Positions 37,535-46,895 are shown, counted from the stretch's first letter. The stretch: DNA of 64,000 nucleotides from Sphingomonadales bacterium Ga0077559 (GCA_001464315.1 LNFK01000033.1:22516-86515), one strand, 5' to 3'. Notes: a model not told the origin generated them from the letters alone. Numbers and translations are program-made.

Positions 37535-39453
37535 TCGCTTGCCCAATTATTCTTGGCGGGCTTTCTTGGGCGGCGCAGCATTCGGCCAAGCAGCGCAATC
37601 AAGCCGCCGAGCGCGACTAGCGCGCCGCCGAACCAGATGAATGTGACATAGGGCTTCCACCACAAACGGACCTGCCACTTGCCGGTGCGTTCATCCGGTT
37701 GCGCGAGCACTGCATAGAGTTGCCCGTTCCAGCGGGTTAGCAAGGCCGCCTCGCTGGTCTGCATCTCTGGTTGGAAAAACTGGCGCGACTGCGGATGAAG
37801 CGCAAAAGTTTTGCCGCCCCGGTTGGCGAGCATTTCACCCTGGATGCCGACCCAGTTGTCGCCGATGGCGGGATTGACGTCGTCGAGCTTCACCGTCCAA
37901 CCAGCGACCTGCGCGCTTTGGCCCGGCGAAAGCGCAGTCAGCGATTCCTTTGAAAATCCGGATTCGGACGCCATGCCGAACACGCTCACCGCCAAACCAA
38001 AATGCGCGATGACCATGCCATAAATCGGCAACGGTGTGCGCAGCAGGTTGCGGCCTTTAAGCGGAACGAAAGAGGCAACGGCCAGTGCCAGCGCGAACGC
38101 TATCCCCAGTGTAGGGAATATGCCGACGCCCGGGGCGAATTGCCAAACGGCCACGCCGCTCCACAAGATGATCGCGAAAAAGCCGACCAGCCAATATTTG
38201 TGTCGCGCTATCTCATCGCGCCGCCAGCGCAGCATCGGGCCAAGCAAAAGCGCAAGCATCAGCAGCAGCGCAATCGGCACCGTCGCCTTGTTGAAATATG
38301 GCGGGCCGACCGAAATCTTGTCACCCAAAGCCTCGGCCGCCAGCGGATAGAGCGTGCCAATCAGCACGATACCCAATATGACACTGAGGAAGATGTTATT
38401 GGCGACAATCGCGCCTTCGCGGCTGACCAGTTGGAACGGCTCGCCCTGCCGGACCGTGCCGATGCGCAAAGCGAACAGAACGAAGGCTGCGCCGGTGTAA
38501 ACGAGCATTAGCGTGAGGATGAACGCGCCGCGTTCTGGATCGACGGCGAAACTGTGCACGCTGGTCAGGACGCCCGAGCGGACGAGGAAGGTGCCGGCCA
38601 TAGACATCGCGAACGCGACGAGCGCGAGCATGATTGTCCAGGCGCGAAGGGCGTTGCGGGTCGCCAGCACGCTGACCGAATGGAGCAACGCAGTCGCGGC
38701 GAGCCATGGCATCAGCGAGGCATTTTCGACGGGGTCCCAGAACCACCAGCCGCCCCAACCTAGCTCGTAATAGGCCCAGTAGCTGCCTGCGGTGATGCCC
38801 AATGTCAGGAATATCCACGCGCCAAGTACCCAGGGCCGCATCGCGCGGGCAAAGGCGGGGCCAACTTGCCGCGTCAGCAGCGCGCCAACAGCAAACGAGA
38901 AGGCGACCGACAATCCGACATAGCCGATATACAATGTCGGCGGGTGGAAGGCCAAGCCGATATCCTGCAGCAGGGGGTTAAGCCCTGCCCCTTGCGCTGG
39001 CGCTGGCACGAGCCGCTCGAACGGATTCGACGAGAATAACAGGAACGCAAAGAAACCGAGCGAAACAACGGCTTGAACGCCTAGCGTCGCGCCGAGCGTT
39101 TTGGCATCAATGCGCTTTTCGAGCAGCGCAATCGCCGCGCCCGATAGCGCCATGACTGTCACCCAGAGCAGCATCGAGCCTTCATGATTGCCCCAGGTAC
39201 CGGCGATCTTGAAGATCGCGGGCTTGTCGATATGGCTGTTGCTCGCCACCAGCAGCACCGACAGGTCGGTGATCCAGAACAGCCAGATCAGTGCGCAAAA
39301 AGAAAACACGCACAATGCGCCCTGCACCATCGCGGCGGGGCGGATCAGGCTGGCAAGCTTGCCGTCGCCGATAAGCGACAGCCCGCCTGCGAGTTGCAGT
39401 AGCGCCATCGCGGCGGCGAGCCATAAGGCGGCCAATCCTGCTTCGGCCATCAT
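37531..39453 (-). CDS. ccmF: Cytochrome c haem lyase subunit CcmF
   Basis: CcmF takes haem from CcmE and, with CcmH and CcmI, attaches it to the CXXCH site of apocytochrome c. The 640-residue protein has about 14 membrane segments. The WWD domain reads GWGGWWFWDPVENASLMPWL (about 230-250), and conserved His ligands lie around it (GTWGNHEGSMLLW early, HSFAVDPERG). It starts at an ATG pair within the ccmE 3' end, consistent with one tightly packed operon. Confidence 0.96.
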   Translation of the reverse strand: MMAEAGLAALWLAAAMALLQLAGGLSLIGDGKLASLIRPAAMVQGALCVFSFCALIWLFWITDLSVLLVASNSHIDKPAIFKIAGTWGNHEGSMLLWVTVMALSGAAIALLEKRIDAKTLGATLGVQAVVSLGFFAFLLFSSNPFERLVPAPAQGAGLNPLLQDIGLAFHPPTLYIGYVGLSVAFSFAVGALLTRQVGPAFARAMRPWVLGAWIFLTLGITAGSYWAYYELGWGGWWFWDPVENASLMPWLAATALLHSVSVLATRNALRAWTIMLALVAFAMSMAGTFLVRSGVLTSVHSFAVDPERGAFILTLMLVYTGAAFVLFALRIGTVRQGEPFQLVSREGAIVANNIFLSVILGIVLIGTLYPLAAEALGDKISVGPPYFNKATVPIALLLMLALLLGPMLRWRRDEIARHKYWLVGFFAIILWSGVAVWQFAPGVGIFPTLGIAFALALAVASFVPLKGRNLLRTPLPIYGMVIAHFGLAVSVFGMASESGFSKESLTALSPGQSAQVAGWTVKLDDVNPAIGDNWVGIQGEMLANRGGKTFALHPQSRQFFQPEMQTSEAALLTRWNGQLYAVLAQPDERTGKWQVRLWWKPYVTFIWFGGALVALGGLIALLGRMLRRPRKPAKNNWASE

Positions 39454-39899
39454 TTCGAGAGTGTATCCTTGGTTTGCTGCGCCGCCGTCATGTCGATATC
39501 GGCCAGTTCCTTTGGCACATAATTTTCGTCATGTTTGGCGAGCAGGCTCTCGGCGACAAAAACGCCGTCTGCGCGCATGCGGCCATCAGCAACGACGCCC
39601 GAACCTTCAACAAACAGGTCCGGCGTAATACCGCGATAGGCGACATTTTGTTCGCCCTCCTGATCTTGAACCGTGAAGGTGATCGACACACCGTCGGTAC
39701 CGCGGACAATCGAGCCCTTTTGCACCATCCCGCCCAAGCGAATGGCCTTGCCGGGCTCAACCTGCGCTTTGGCAAGCGTGGTTGGAGTATAGAAATAAGA
39801 CGCCTCGTCGCGCAGTGCGGCGGCGGCGATGAAGCCTGCGCCGATCAGCGCAACGAATGCAACGAGAGCGAGGACAAGACGTTGATGCTTGGGCTTCAT
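39450..39899 (-). CDS. ccmE: Haem chaperone CcmE
   Basis: CcmE carries haem covalently in the periplasm from CcmC to CcmF. The 149-residue protein has an N-terminal anchor (RLVLALVAFVALIGAGFIAAAAL), an OB-fold domain (AIRLGGMVQKGSIVRG, ITFTVQD) and the haem-binding His in LLAKHDENYVPKEL. It overlaps ccmD and ccmF by four bases each. Confidence 0.96.
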   Translation of the reverse strand: MKPKHQRLVLALVAFVALIGAGFIAAAALRDEASYFYTPTTLAKAQVEPGKAIRLGGMVQKGSIVRGTDGVSITFTVQDQEGEQNVAYRGITPDLFVEGSGVVADGRMRADGVFVAESLLAKHDENYVPKELADIDMTAAQQTKDTLSK

Positions 39900-40027
39900 G
39901 GTTGCTGCCTCAGATCATCGGCGAGCGCTTCGGATCGACGCATCGTGACATAGCTACCGATTATCAGCCATGCCATGCCGGCGCTAGTGACCGCAAAAGC
40001 GGCGATGATGAAGGTCGTGTGGGTCAT
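39896..40027 (-). CDS. ccmD: Haem exporter protein CcmD
   Basis: A 43-residue protein: polar start (MTHTT), one membrane helix (FIIAAFAVTSAGMAWLIIGSYV), then a basic, charged tail (MRRSEALADDLRQQP). Size, one-helix topology and position between ccmC and ccmE identify CcmD, which releases holo-CcmE from the CcmABC complex. Its ATG overlaps the ccmC stop by one base (TGATG) and its stop overlaps the ccmE start (ATGA). Confidence 0.9.
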   Translation of the reverse strand: MTHTTFIIAAFAVTSAGMAWLIIGSYVTMRRSEALADDLRQQP

Positions 40028-40743
40028 CAATCCTCCGCCATCCGGCGCATCCGCGCCTCGATCCGCATTTCAGCCAGCGCCGCGCGCATCCGCATCAGCA
40101 CCAGCGCGCCAAACAGAAGGCTGAAACCCGCGACGCTGACGAACAACGGCACGAGATAGGCGTCATCGATTGACGAGCCGCCCAAGGTGATACTCGCTTT
40201 TTGATGCTGACTTTCCCACCAGATAACCGAGCGGTTGATAATCGGAATATTGACCGCGCCAATGATGCCGAAGACCGCAGCCACGCGGCTGGTATCGCCC
40301 TTCTCACTGCTCGCGCTGGAGAGCGCGATGTAGCCGAGATAGAGAAAGAACAGCACCAGCATCGAGGTCAGCCGGCCGTCCCACACCCACCAGGTTCCCC
40401 AGGTCGGACGGCCCCAGATCGATCCCGTGACAAGACAGATCGCGGCAAAGGTCGCGCCGGGAACTGCAATTGCACGTGCAGCGATCCCCGCCAGCGGATG
40501 CCGCCAGACCAATTGAACGATGCTCGCAATCGCAATCGCCATCCACCCGCCCATGCCAAGCCAGGCCGACGGGACATGCACGAAGATGATCTTGACCGTA
40601 TCGCCCATCAGCCGCTCAGTCGGCGTGCCAAACAGTCCCCACAGGCACGCGCCAAGCGTAAGAACGAGCCCCGGCCAAAACAAGGCAGGGGTCAGCGGTT
40701 TTGCAAGTCGCAGAAAACGGGCAGGATTGGCGAAGCGATGCAT
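40027..40743 (-). CDS. ccmC: Haem handling protein CcmC
   Basis: CcmC loads haem onto CcmE. The 238-residue protein has six membrane segments and the tryptophan-rich WWD motif RPTWGTWWVWDGRLTS, with conserved His in FVHVPSAW and, in the last periplasmic loop, ESQHQKASI. It heads the visible operon ccmC-D-E-F-G-H-I; ccmA and ccmB are not in this window. Confidence 0.96.
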   Translation of the reverse strand: MHRFANPARFLRLAKPLTPALFWPGLVLTLGACLWGLFGTPTERLMGDTVKIIFVHVPSAWLGMGGWMAIAIASIVQLVWRHPLAGIAARAIAVPGATFAAICLVTGSIWGRPTWGTWWVWDGRLTSMLVLFFLYLGYIALSSASSEKGDTSRVAAVFGIIGAVNIPIINRSVIWWESQHQKASITLGGSSIDDAYLVPLFVSVAGFSLLFGALVLMRMRAALAEMRIEARMRRMAED

Positions 40744-40795
40744 GATCAGGCGCAGCCTCTAGCACTGCGCGCGGCCCACGCCAATGATTTTGGGA

Positions 40796-41827
40796 TCAAC
40801 GGCCTATAAGCTTTTGTGCCATATTGTCGGCGACTTGCGCTGGTGTCATGCCGCTCGAGTCGCTTTCCCGCCAGATCGCCGACAGGCGTTCCGGAATGGC
40901 GTCGATGCGGCGGTTGATCTCGGCGTCGTCGGCATTGTCGACATGGCGCAATACGTTGATGATCCCGCCTGCGTTGATGACGTAATCGGGGGCGTAAAGT
41001 ATACCCCGGTCGGCCAGCATTTGGCCTTCGGGGCCGATGGCAAGCTGGTTGTTTGCGCCGCCAGCGACAGCTTTGACCTTCAAATCCGCCACCGTCGATG
41101 CGGTCAGGATCGCTCCGAGCGCGCAAGGGCTGAAAATATCAGCCTCGACATCCATGATGACGTCTGCAGCCACCGACACGCCGCCCAATTCTGCCGCCAG
41201 TTCAGCAGCACGCTTTGTATCGACATCGGCCAGCGTCAGCTTTGCACCCTGGGCCGCCAGATAGCGCGCGAGACCGCCGCCCACGCTGCCCACGCCTTGA
41301 ATCGCGACATGCACACCGTTCATGTCATCGCTGCCGAGCGCATGCTTCGCCGCCGCCTGTACACCAAGATATACGCCACGCGCAGTATACGGGCCGGGGT
41401 CGCCGCCCTGATGCGGAAGACCAGCAACATGCGGAGTGACTTTCGACAGCGAGACCATGTCTGCCTCTGACATGCCGACGTCCTGCGCAGTGATATATTG
41501 GCCGCCGAGCGAATCGACTGCCCGCGCAAATGCGTCGAGCATATCCTGCGGCTTGGCGCGCTGTGGATTAGCAAGTATGACCGCCTTACCGCCGCCTGCA
41601 GGCAAGCCAGCCATAGCATTTTTATAACTCATCCCGCGCGAGAGGCGCAGCGCATCGGTGATTGCCGCCTGACTGTCGCCATAGTGCCAAAAACGTGTTC
41701 CGCCTGCAGCTGGGCCCTGATGCGTCGAATGCACCGCAATAACCGCCTTCAAACCGCTCTTGCGATCTTCAAAAACATGCACGGCCTCATGGGCATCAAA
41801 ATCGGGCAGGTCCCATATTGCGGGCAT
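40796..41827 (-). CDS. Glu/Leu/Phe/Val dehydrogenase, leucine dehydrogenase type
   Basis: A 343-residue NAD-dependent amino acid dehydrogenase that would interconvert branched-chain amino acids and 2-oxo acids. Support: HSTHQGPAAGGTRFWHY, the substrate-binding and catalytic lysines in SYKNAMAGLPAGGGKAVI, QDVGMSE, and the Rossmann motif IQGVGSVGGGLARYLA. The short length and the AGGGKAVI motif point to leucine/valine/phenylalanine dehydrogenases rather than glutamate dehydrogenase; the exact substrate is not decided. Direction (synthesis or breakdown) is unknown. Confidence 0.88.
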   Translation of the reverse strand: MPAIWDLPDFDAHEAVHVFEDRKSGLKAVIAVHSTHQGPAAGGTRFWHYGDSQAAITDALRLSRGMSYKNAMAGLPAGGGKAVILANPQRAKPQDMLDAFARAVDSLGGQYITAQDVGMSEADMVSLSKVTPHVAGLPHQGGDPGPYTARGVYLGVQAAAKHALGSDDMNGVHVAIQGVGSVGGGLARYLAAQGAKLTLADVDTKRAAELAAELGGVSVAADVIMDVEADIFSPCALGAILTASTVADLKVKAVAGGANNQLAIGPEGQMLADRGILYAPDYVINAGGIINVLRHVDNADDAEINRRIDAIPERLSAIWRESDSSGMTPAQVADNMAQKLIGR

Positions 41828-41921
41828 GCTTTTTTCCTCCAGCAGCGTAACGGAATCAAATTACGAAGCGGCGTAATAATATTACGCTGCCTTCTTGTCA
41901 CCCGATAATATCGACAGAATG

Positions 41922-41999
41922 TGGGGCGACCGACGGGACTTGAACCCGCAACTTCCGGCATCACAAGCCGGTGCTCTAACCAATTGAACTACGATCGCC
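41922..41999 (-). tRNA. tRNA-His (anticodon GTG)
   Basis: The minus strand folds as a tRNA: acceptor GCGATCG paired with CGGTCGC, anticodon stem CCGGC/GCCGG around the loop TTGTGAT (anticodon GTG), and a T-arm with GGTTCAAGT. The extra G at position -1 (41999) faces discriminator C73, the identity element of tRNA-His. The CCA end is encoded. Confidence 0.95.
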
Positions 42000-42076
42000 G
42001 CAGAGTGCCGGTAAAGGCAGGCGCGCTCCTTACGAGCAAGCGGGCAAAAAGGTCAAGCTTTGTCGGAGCTGCCGCG

Positions 42077-42925
42077 CTAAATTTGCCGCGCCGCCTTTGC
42101 CTCGCTCCAATGGCGGCCAATTATAATATCAAGCGAAACCGGATCGAAGCGGTCCAGACCCGAACCCGGGTAAAAGGTCATTTCCCCGAACAACGGGCGG
42201 CCAGCTATCTCGTACAGATCGACGCGGACAAAATCGAAACCCACCGCCAAGGCTTCTGCGGCTTCGATCATTCGCGGCAATGTCATTGGCGGCGAAGGGT
42301 CGGCATCATTGGTGAGCGACGAAACACGTTTCCAATTTCGGTCGAGCAATATCCAGCGATGCTGTCCGCCGCGACCCAGATGCACTTGGATGAACTGCAC
42401 CCGCCCGCCAAATACGTAGAATTTGTAGTCGACGGGAAGAGTGCGTCCGTCACCGACAAAGGGTTCGACCATGACGCCGCGCGGTATTCGGCTATACATC
42501 CATTCGTCGAGCCAGAAGCCATATCGCCCCGCCATCCAGCGATTGGCCTTACGCCTGATCGCTTCCCAATTCGGCTTGTCGTCCCAGACAAATGCAATCT
42601 GGTTACAGCCATGCCGCGCTTTAACGACGAACGGCGATGGCCAGACAGGTGTTTCAGGCAGAATTTCACCCTGCCAAAGCGTCGGGATAAGCCAGTCCGC
42701 TCCGATACACTCTGCCACAATCTGCTTAACCGCAACCTTGTCGGAAAGCCCCGCCATCCTGAGGTCGCGATCGAATAGTTTCCGGTGCTGGACATGCTCG
42801 GTGAAGGTTTGCGGATTGTCGACGTCGGGCAGATGCCCGTGTCGCCATAAATAAGTGAGCGCGATGCGTAACCGGCTGACGGCGATGTTCCGCCGGGACG
42901 GCAAACTGGCAAAGGCGCTTTCCAT
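42077..42925 (-). CDS. TupA-like ATP-grasp protein
   Basis: A 282-residue protein of the TupA-like ATP-grasp family, often linked to surface polysaccharide or teichuronopeptide synthesis. Features: TFTEHVQHRKLFDRD and LSDKVAVKQIVAE near the start, FVVKARHGCNQIAFV (ATP-grasp lysine strand), GVMVEPFVGDGRTLPVDYKFYVFGG and FDFVRVDLYEIAGRPLFGEMTFYPGSGLDRFDP (metal and nucleotide site). It likely ligates an amino acid to a sugar carboxylate. ATG at 42925 is preferred; the frame runs open to a TTG at 43039. Divergent from the Nramp-like gene. Confidence 0.82.
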   Translation of the reverse strand: MESAFASLPSRRNIAVSRLRIALTYLWRHGHLPDVDNPQTFTEHVQHRKLFDRDLRMAGLSDKVAVKQIVAECIGADWLIPTLWQGEILPETPVWPSPFVVKARHGCNQIAFVWDDKPNWEAIRRKANRWMAGRYGFWLDEWMYSRIPRGVMVEPFVGDGRTLPVDYKFYVFGGRVQFIQVHLGRGGQHRWILLDRNWKRVSSLTNDADPSPPMTLPRMIEAAEALAVGFDFVRVDLYEIAGRPLFGEMTFYPGSGLDRFDPVSLDIIIGRHWSEAKAARQI

Positions 42926-43024
42926 GAAGTGGCTGACATAAGAAGTGCGAGCTTCATAAACAAGCAAAGCCGCCCGCTGGCAAATCCGGACGGGCGTGCT
43001 ACAGGCAAGCCTAGGGGGACTGAA

Positions 43025-44248
43025 ATGCAGCTGCGGCAATTATTGCGATACCGCCCGGGGCCTGGGATGCTGGTAACCGCTGCCTTTATCGGGCCGGGAA
43101 CGGTGACCGCCTGTACACTGGCAGGCGCGGAGTTCGGCTTTGCGCTGGTCTGGGCTTTGGCGTTTGCGACGGTCGCTACGATCATCCTGCAGAACCTGTC
43201 TGCACGGGTAGCCTTGGTGCGCGGGCAAGGGCTTGGCGAAGCGATTATGGAAGCGCTGCCCTCGCCTTCGCTGAAATGGGCCGCCGCGGCATTATTGGCA
43301 GCTGCGCTCGTGCTCGGCAATGCGGCTTACGAGGCGGGCAATGTATCTGGCGCGGCCTTGGGCCTGAACGCGATTATCGGCGGCGATCTGGGCTTGCCTT
43401 TGCCATTGATCATTGGCGTATTGACCATTGCATTGCTCGCTGCGGGCAATCCCAATTGGCTGGAAAAACTACTCATCGGCCTCGTGATCGTGATGAGCCT
43501 GTCATTTCTGGTCGCGCTTGGTGTGACGAGGCCAGACTTTGGCGCGTTGCTCGCAGGACTGGTTCCGACGCTTCCCGATGGTAGCTTGCTGACCGCCATG
43601 GCGCTGATCGGCACTACAGTTGTTCCTTATAACCTGTTTTTGCACGCAGCATCTGTCCGCAATCGTTGGAGCGGGGCCGACGGGCTCGATGAAGCCAGCG
43701 CCGAAAGCGCGATTTCGATAGGGCTCGGGGGACTGGTGTCGATAGCCATTCTGGCAACCGCAGCAGCCGCGTTATTTGGCAGCAACACCGCAATCACCGA
43801 TGCAGTCGGCATGGCGAAGCAAATCGAGCCGCTTTACGGCGAACTTGCGCGGCAGGCTCTGGGGCTGGGATTGCTTGGCGCAGGCCTAACCTCGGCACTG
43901 ACCGCACCGATGGCCACTGGCTATATCGTGCGCGAACTATGGCCCGGCGCTGATGAGGCGGCATCGGAGCGGCGTCAGCGCTGGACAATGGTTGCCATCG
44001 CTGCGGTTGGAACTGCCGTGGCGTCGCTGGGTATCAAGCCTGTTGAAATCATCCTGTTGGCGCAGGTCGCCAACGGCCTGCTGCTGCCGCTCGTCGCCGC
44101 GTTTCTCGTATGGGTCGTGCAAAGCCCTGCGATGATGGGAAAATTCGCGATTGGCGGATTTCACCGCATTCTGGCGTGGACGATATTGTTAATTTGCCTT
44201 GGCCTTGGCATCCGGCTTATCCTGCGCGCGACAGGATTGATGCCATGA
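43025..44248 (+). CDS. Nramp-family-like membrane transporter (YcsG type)
   Basis: A 407-residue, roughly 11-helix carrier of the Nramp superfamily. The first helix reads FIGPGTVTAC where classical Nramp metal transporters have DPGN (here GPGT, 23-26). Helix 6 reads VVPYNLFLHAAS (V200-P-Y-N) where they have MPHN. Both the metal-coordinating Asp and Met are therefore replaced. It is coupled (ATGA) to pxpA and the rest of a 5-oxoprolinase operon, as the Nramp-like YcsG is in Bacillus. It may carry 5-oxoproline or a cofactor ion rather than Mn/Fe. An AGGGGG ribosome site precedes the ATG at 43025. Confidence 0.85.
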   Translation: MQLRQLLRYRPGPGMLVTAAFIGPGTVTACTLAGAEFGFALVWALAFATVATIILQNLSARVALVRGQGLGEAIMEALPSPSLKWAAAALLAAALVLGNAAYEAGNVSGAALGLNAIIGGDLGLPLPLIIGVLTIALLAAGNPNWLEKLLIGLVIVMSLSFLVALGVTRPDFGALLAGLVPTLPDGSLLTAMALIGTTVVPYNLFLHAASVRNRWSGADGLDEASAESAISIGLGGLVSIAILATAAAALFGSNTAITDAVGMAKQIEPLYGELARQALGLGLLGAGLTSALTAPMATGYIVRELWPGADEAASERRQRWTMVAIAAVGTAVASLGIKPVEIILLAQVANGLLLPLVAAFLVWVVQSPAMMGKFAIGGFHRILAWTILLICLGLGIRLILRATGLMP

Positions 44249-45006
44249 GCCGCAGCATAGACCTCAACGCCGATCTGGGCGAATTTGCTGACGCCGAAGC
44301 ACTTGCCCGCGACCGCGCGATCATGGCGTATATCAGCAGCGCCAACATCGCATGCGGCGGCCATGCCGGAAACGATCGGACGATGGCGGACATGCTTGAG
44401 GCAAGCGCTGCTGCAAATGTCGCCGCTGGCGCGCATCCATCTTATCCCGACCGCGAAAATTTCGGGCGGACATCGATGAAAATGGCGGATGATGTGCTTT
44501 TGGAGTCACTAAGAGGGCAGATAACATTATTGAAACGACATGGCGATGCGCGGGGCGTTGTCCTCGCCCATGTCAAGCCGCACGGCCAACTTTACAATGA
44601 CGCCGCCGATAATCTGCACCTTGCCGAACTGATTGCCCATGCAATTTCGGCCACCCTGCCCCGTGCTGCCTATGTCGGGCTGGCGGGTTCGAAAATGGCA
44701 AATGCAGCGCGCGCGGCGGGCCTGACCTTCATTGCCGAGGGTTTTGCCGACCGCCGCTATGACGCACGGGCGCGGCTGGTTTCGCGCAAAGAGCCAGACG
44801 CGGTGATCGAAAACGCGGCCGAGCGCATAGAACAGGCGCTGGATCTGGCGCGGGGCGATCCTATCCATAACAAGGAAGGCGGATTGATCGACCTCGTCGT
44901 TGACAGCATCTGCCTGCACTCCGACAGCGAAGGCGCGCTGGCCAGCGCCCGCGATATCCGCGCCGCGCTCGACAAGGCAGGCATCAAGGTCGCCGCTCGC
45001 CGATGA
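44245..45006 (+). CDS. pxpA: 5-oxoprolinase subunit A
   Basis: PxpA (LamB/YcsF family), with PxpB and PxpC, opens 5-oxoproline to glutamate using ATP. The 253-residue protein has the family start SIDLNADLGE, NIACGGHAGND, GAHPSYPDRENFGR and VKPHGQLYNDA, and the late IAEGFADRRYD. ATG at 44245 overlaps the stop of the Nramp-like gene. All four genes of the operon overlap by four bases. Confidence 0.95.
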   Translation: MSRSIDLNADLGEFADAEALARDRAIMAYISSANIACGGHAGNDRTMADMLEASAAANVAAGAHPSYPDRENFGRTSMKMADDVLLESLRGQITLLKRHGDARGVVLAHVKPHGQLYNDAADNLHLAELIAHAISATLPRAAYVGLAGSKMANAARAAGLTFIAEGFADRRYDARARLVSRKEPDAVIENAAERIEQALDLARGDPIHNKEGGLIDLVVDSICLHSDSEGALASARDIRAALDKAGIKVAARR

Positions 45007-45632
45007 GCGGGCCCGAGAAGTTTATCGGCGAAGATATCCTTGTAGCGCGTTGCACCGACAGCAAGTTGCTTACCGCAAAAGCCGAGTATTTCCGCCAATC
45101 GGGACTTTGGGAAGAGGTCGTTCAGGGCATAGCCGACCTGACAGTCAAATATGATCCGCTCAATATGTCGGACGCTGAAGCCGAAGCGCAATTTCATCAT
45201 GCATGGGATGTGCCGACATTTGTCGGCGCCCCATCAGGTGAGGTGATGGTGCTAGAGGCGAGCTTTGGTGAACAGGATGCCCCCGACCGGGACGTGGTTG
45301 CGGATAGGATTGGAGTAAACGCCGATGGGCTCGCGGCATGGATAGCGCAGCGCGGCTACCGCATATCGATGATGGGTTTTCAGCCCGGTTTTGCCTATCT
45401 GGAGGATAACGAGCCCGATCAGGTGCCGACGTTGGCCCGGCTCGACACACCACGGCAGCGCGTCGCGGCGGGAAGCATCGGTTTTCTGGGAGGCAGAGCC
45501 TGCATCTATGCGCTCGACGGTCCGGGAGGTTGGCCAATTATTGGTCGCGTGCACGAACCTTTGTTCCGGCGGGATCATGCAGAACCGTTTTTGTTGAAAC
45601 CCGGCCAAATGCTGCGCTTTTTACCGACATGA
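45003..45632 (+). CDS. pxpB: 5-oxoprolinase subunit B
   Basis: PxpB (KipI-type) forms the ATP-dependent part of prokaryotic 5-oxoprolinase with PxpC. The 209-residue protein contains SVRYD-like VKYDPL, MMGFQPGFAYL, PRQRVAAGSIGFLGGRACIYALDGPGGWPIIGRV and the end GQMLRF, all family features. It is overlapped at both ends by pxpA and pxpC. Confidence 0.94.
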   Translation: MSGPEKFIGEDILVARCTDSKLLTAKAEYFRQSGLWEEVVQGIADLTVKYDPLNMSDAEAEAQFHHAWDVPTFVGAPSGEVMVLEASFGEQDAPDRDVVADRIGVNADGLAAWIAQRGYRISMMGFQPGFAYLEDNEPDQVPTLARLDTPRQRVAAGSIGFLGGRACIYALDGPGGWPIIGRVHEPLFRRDHAEPFLLKPGQMLRFLPT

Positions 45633-46561
45633 CGCTTGAGGTGATCGAGCCCGGCCTGCTGACTCTGGTGCAGGCCGCCCCCTATCGCGGGGCCCGCCAT
45701 CTTGGGATGCCGCTGGCCGGAGCGGCTGATCCGCTGGCAATGGCGCTTGCCAATTGGCTCACCGGTAATGCGGCGGAAGCAACAGCGCTCGAAACTGCTT
45801 ACGCGCCAGTAGTTCTCAAAGCGCATTCCGATATCGCGGTGGGCATATACGGGGCGGCAATAGAGGTTGAAATCAATATTGCGGCCTTCTCGGCAGCCCA
45901 AACGCATTTTCTTAGGCGCGGCGATATAGTGCGAATCCCGCCGCCTGTCGGTGGGTGCCGGACCTACATTGCGGTACAGGGCGGCATCTCTCCACATGGC
46001 GTTTTGAAAGCCACCTCAACCTACACACCAGCCCGGCTTGGCGGGTATGACGGAACAATTGTACCTAAAGGCGCGGTATTGGAGACGAGCGCTCAGCAAC
46101 TGGCCGAACAACGCAGTTTGCCCGCCGGATATCAGCTTTGTTATGGCCGGGATTTCCGCCTGCGCATTGCCCCCGCGCCCGAGAGCGCGTGGCTGGATAT
46201 GGACGGCCTTCTCGATGAAGACCGGGTCATTGGCCGAAGGGCCGACCGCATCGGGCTGGAACTCGAAGGCACGCCGCTCAAGCTTCTCCACAATGAGCAC
46301 ATCGACAGCGGCGCGGTTTTCCCTGGCACCATCCAATTCCCGCCGTCGGGCATACCCTTTCTGCTTGGGCCCGACGCACAGACTACCGGCGGCTATCCTC
46401 GCATTGCGCACGTCATCCGCGCCGACCGGCATCTGATCGGGCAGCTGCGTCCCGGCGCACGCGTTCGGTTCCAACGCGTTGAACCGGCAGAAGCACAGCG
46501 CCTCTACCGGTCCAAAATTGCGTTAATCCGCCAGTTACAGCCGGATTTCCGGCTGGACTAG
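45629..46561 (+). CDS. pxpC: 5-oxoprolinase subunit C
   Basis: PxpC (KipA-type biotin-dependent-carboxylase-like domain) is the third 5-oxoprolinase subunit. The 310-residue protein has LTLVQAAPYRGARHLGMPLAGAADPLAMALAN near the start, TYIAVQGGI, the RADRIGLELEGTPL segment and GPDAQTTGGYPRIAHV. ATG at 45629 overlaps the pxpB stop. The gene converges on rpmE with only nine bases between. Confidence 0.94.
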   Translation: MTLEVIEPGLLTLVQAAPYRGARHLGMPLAGAADPLAMALANWLTGNAAEATALETAYAPVVLKAHSDIAVGIYGAAIEVEINIAAFSAAQTHFLRRGDIVRIPPPVGGCRTYIAVQGGISPHGVLKATSTYTPARLGGYDGTIVPKGAVLETSAQQLAEQRSLPAGYQLCYGRDFRLRIAPAPESAWLDMDGLLDEDRVIGRRADRIGLELEGTPLKLLHNEHIDSGAVFPGTIQFPPSGIPFLLGPDAQTTGGYPRIAHVIRADRHLIGQLRPGARVRFQRVEPAEAQRLYRSKIALIRQLQPDFRLD

Positions 46562-46570
46562 CGCGTTCGC

Positions 46571-46798
46571 TTATTTCTTGAGGCTCAAACCGCCAAAACG
46601 CTTGTTGAACTGTGCAACGCGACCGCCCGTGTCGAGCATCGAGCCACGGCCGCCTGTCCATGCCGGGTGCGACGTCGGGTCGATGTCAAGTGTCAGCGTA
46701 TCGCCTTCCTTGCCCCAGGTAGAGCGCGTTTCGAAGACGGTGCCATCGGTCATCTGCACCTTGATCATGTGATAATCGGGGTGAATATCTGCTTTCAT
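46571..46798 (-). CDS. rpmE: 50S ribosomal protein L31
   Basis: A 75-residue ribosomal protein: [27 protein letters not shown], then [13 protein letters not shown] and FNKRFGGL. It lacks the CxxC zinc-binding cysteines, so it is a zinc-free (C-) L31. It follows fabZ on the same strand, with a GC hairpin (CGCCGC-catta-GCGGCG, about 46855-46871) in the gap. Confidence 0.95.
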   Translation of the reverse strand: MKADIHPDYHMIKVQMTDGTVFETRSTWGKEGDTLTLDIDPTSHPAWTGGRGSMLDTGGRVAQFNKRFGGLSLKK

Positions 46799-46895
46799 GT
46801 GTAATTCCTTCTTTCAGCCACCGGTTTCCGACCGGCAGCCCTATAATTCGGAAGCGCCGCCATTAGCGGCGACGATGCTGGTTGGCAAGCGACAA

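Noticed and set aside
41921..42778. A 285-codon open frame on the plus strand
   Set aside because: It runs across the tRNA-His gene and then antisense to the ATP-grasp gene. The first residues (GRPTGLEPATSG) are a well-known translation artefact of tRNA complements.
42283..43320. A 345-codon open frame on the minus strand
   Set aside because: Overlaps the TupA-like gene in another frame and the Nramp-like gene on the other strand; both of those have family motifs, and this frame has none.
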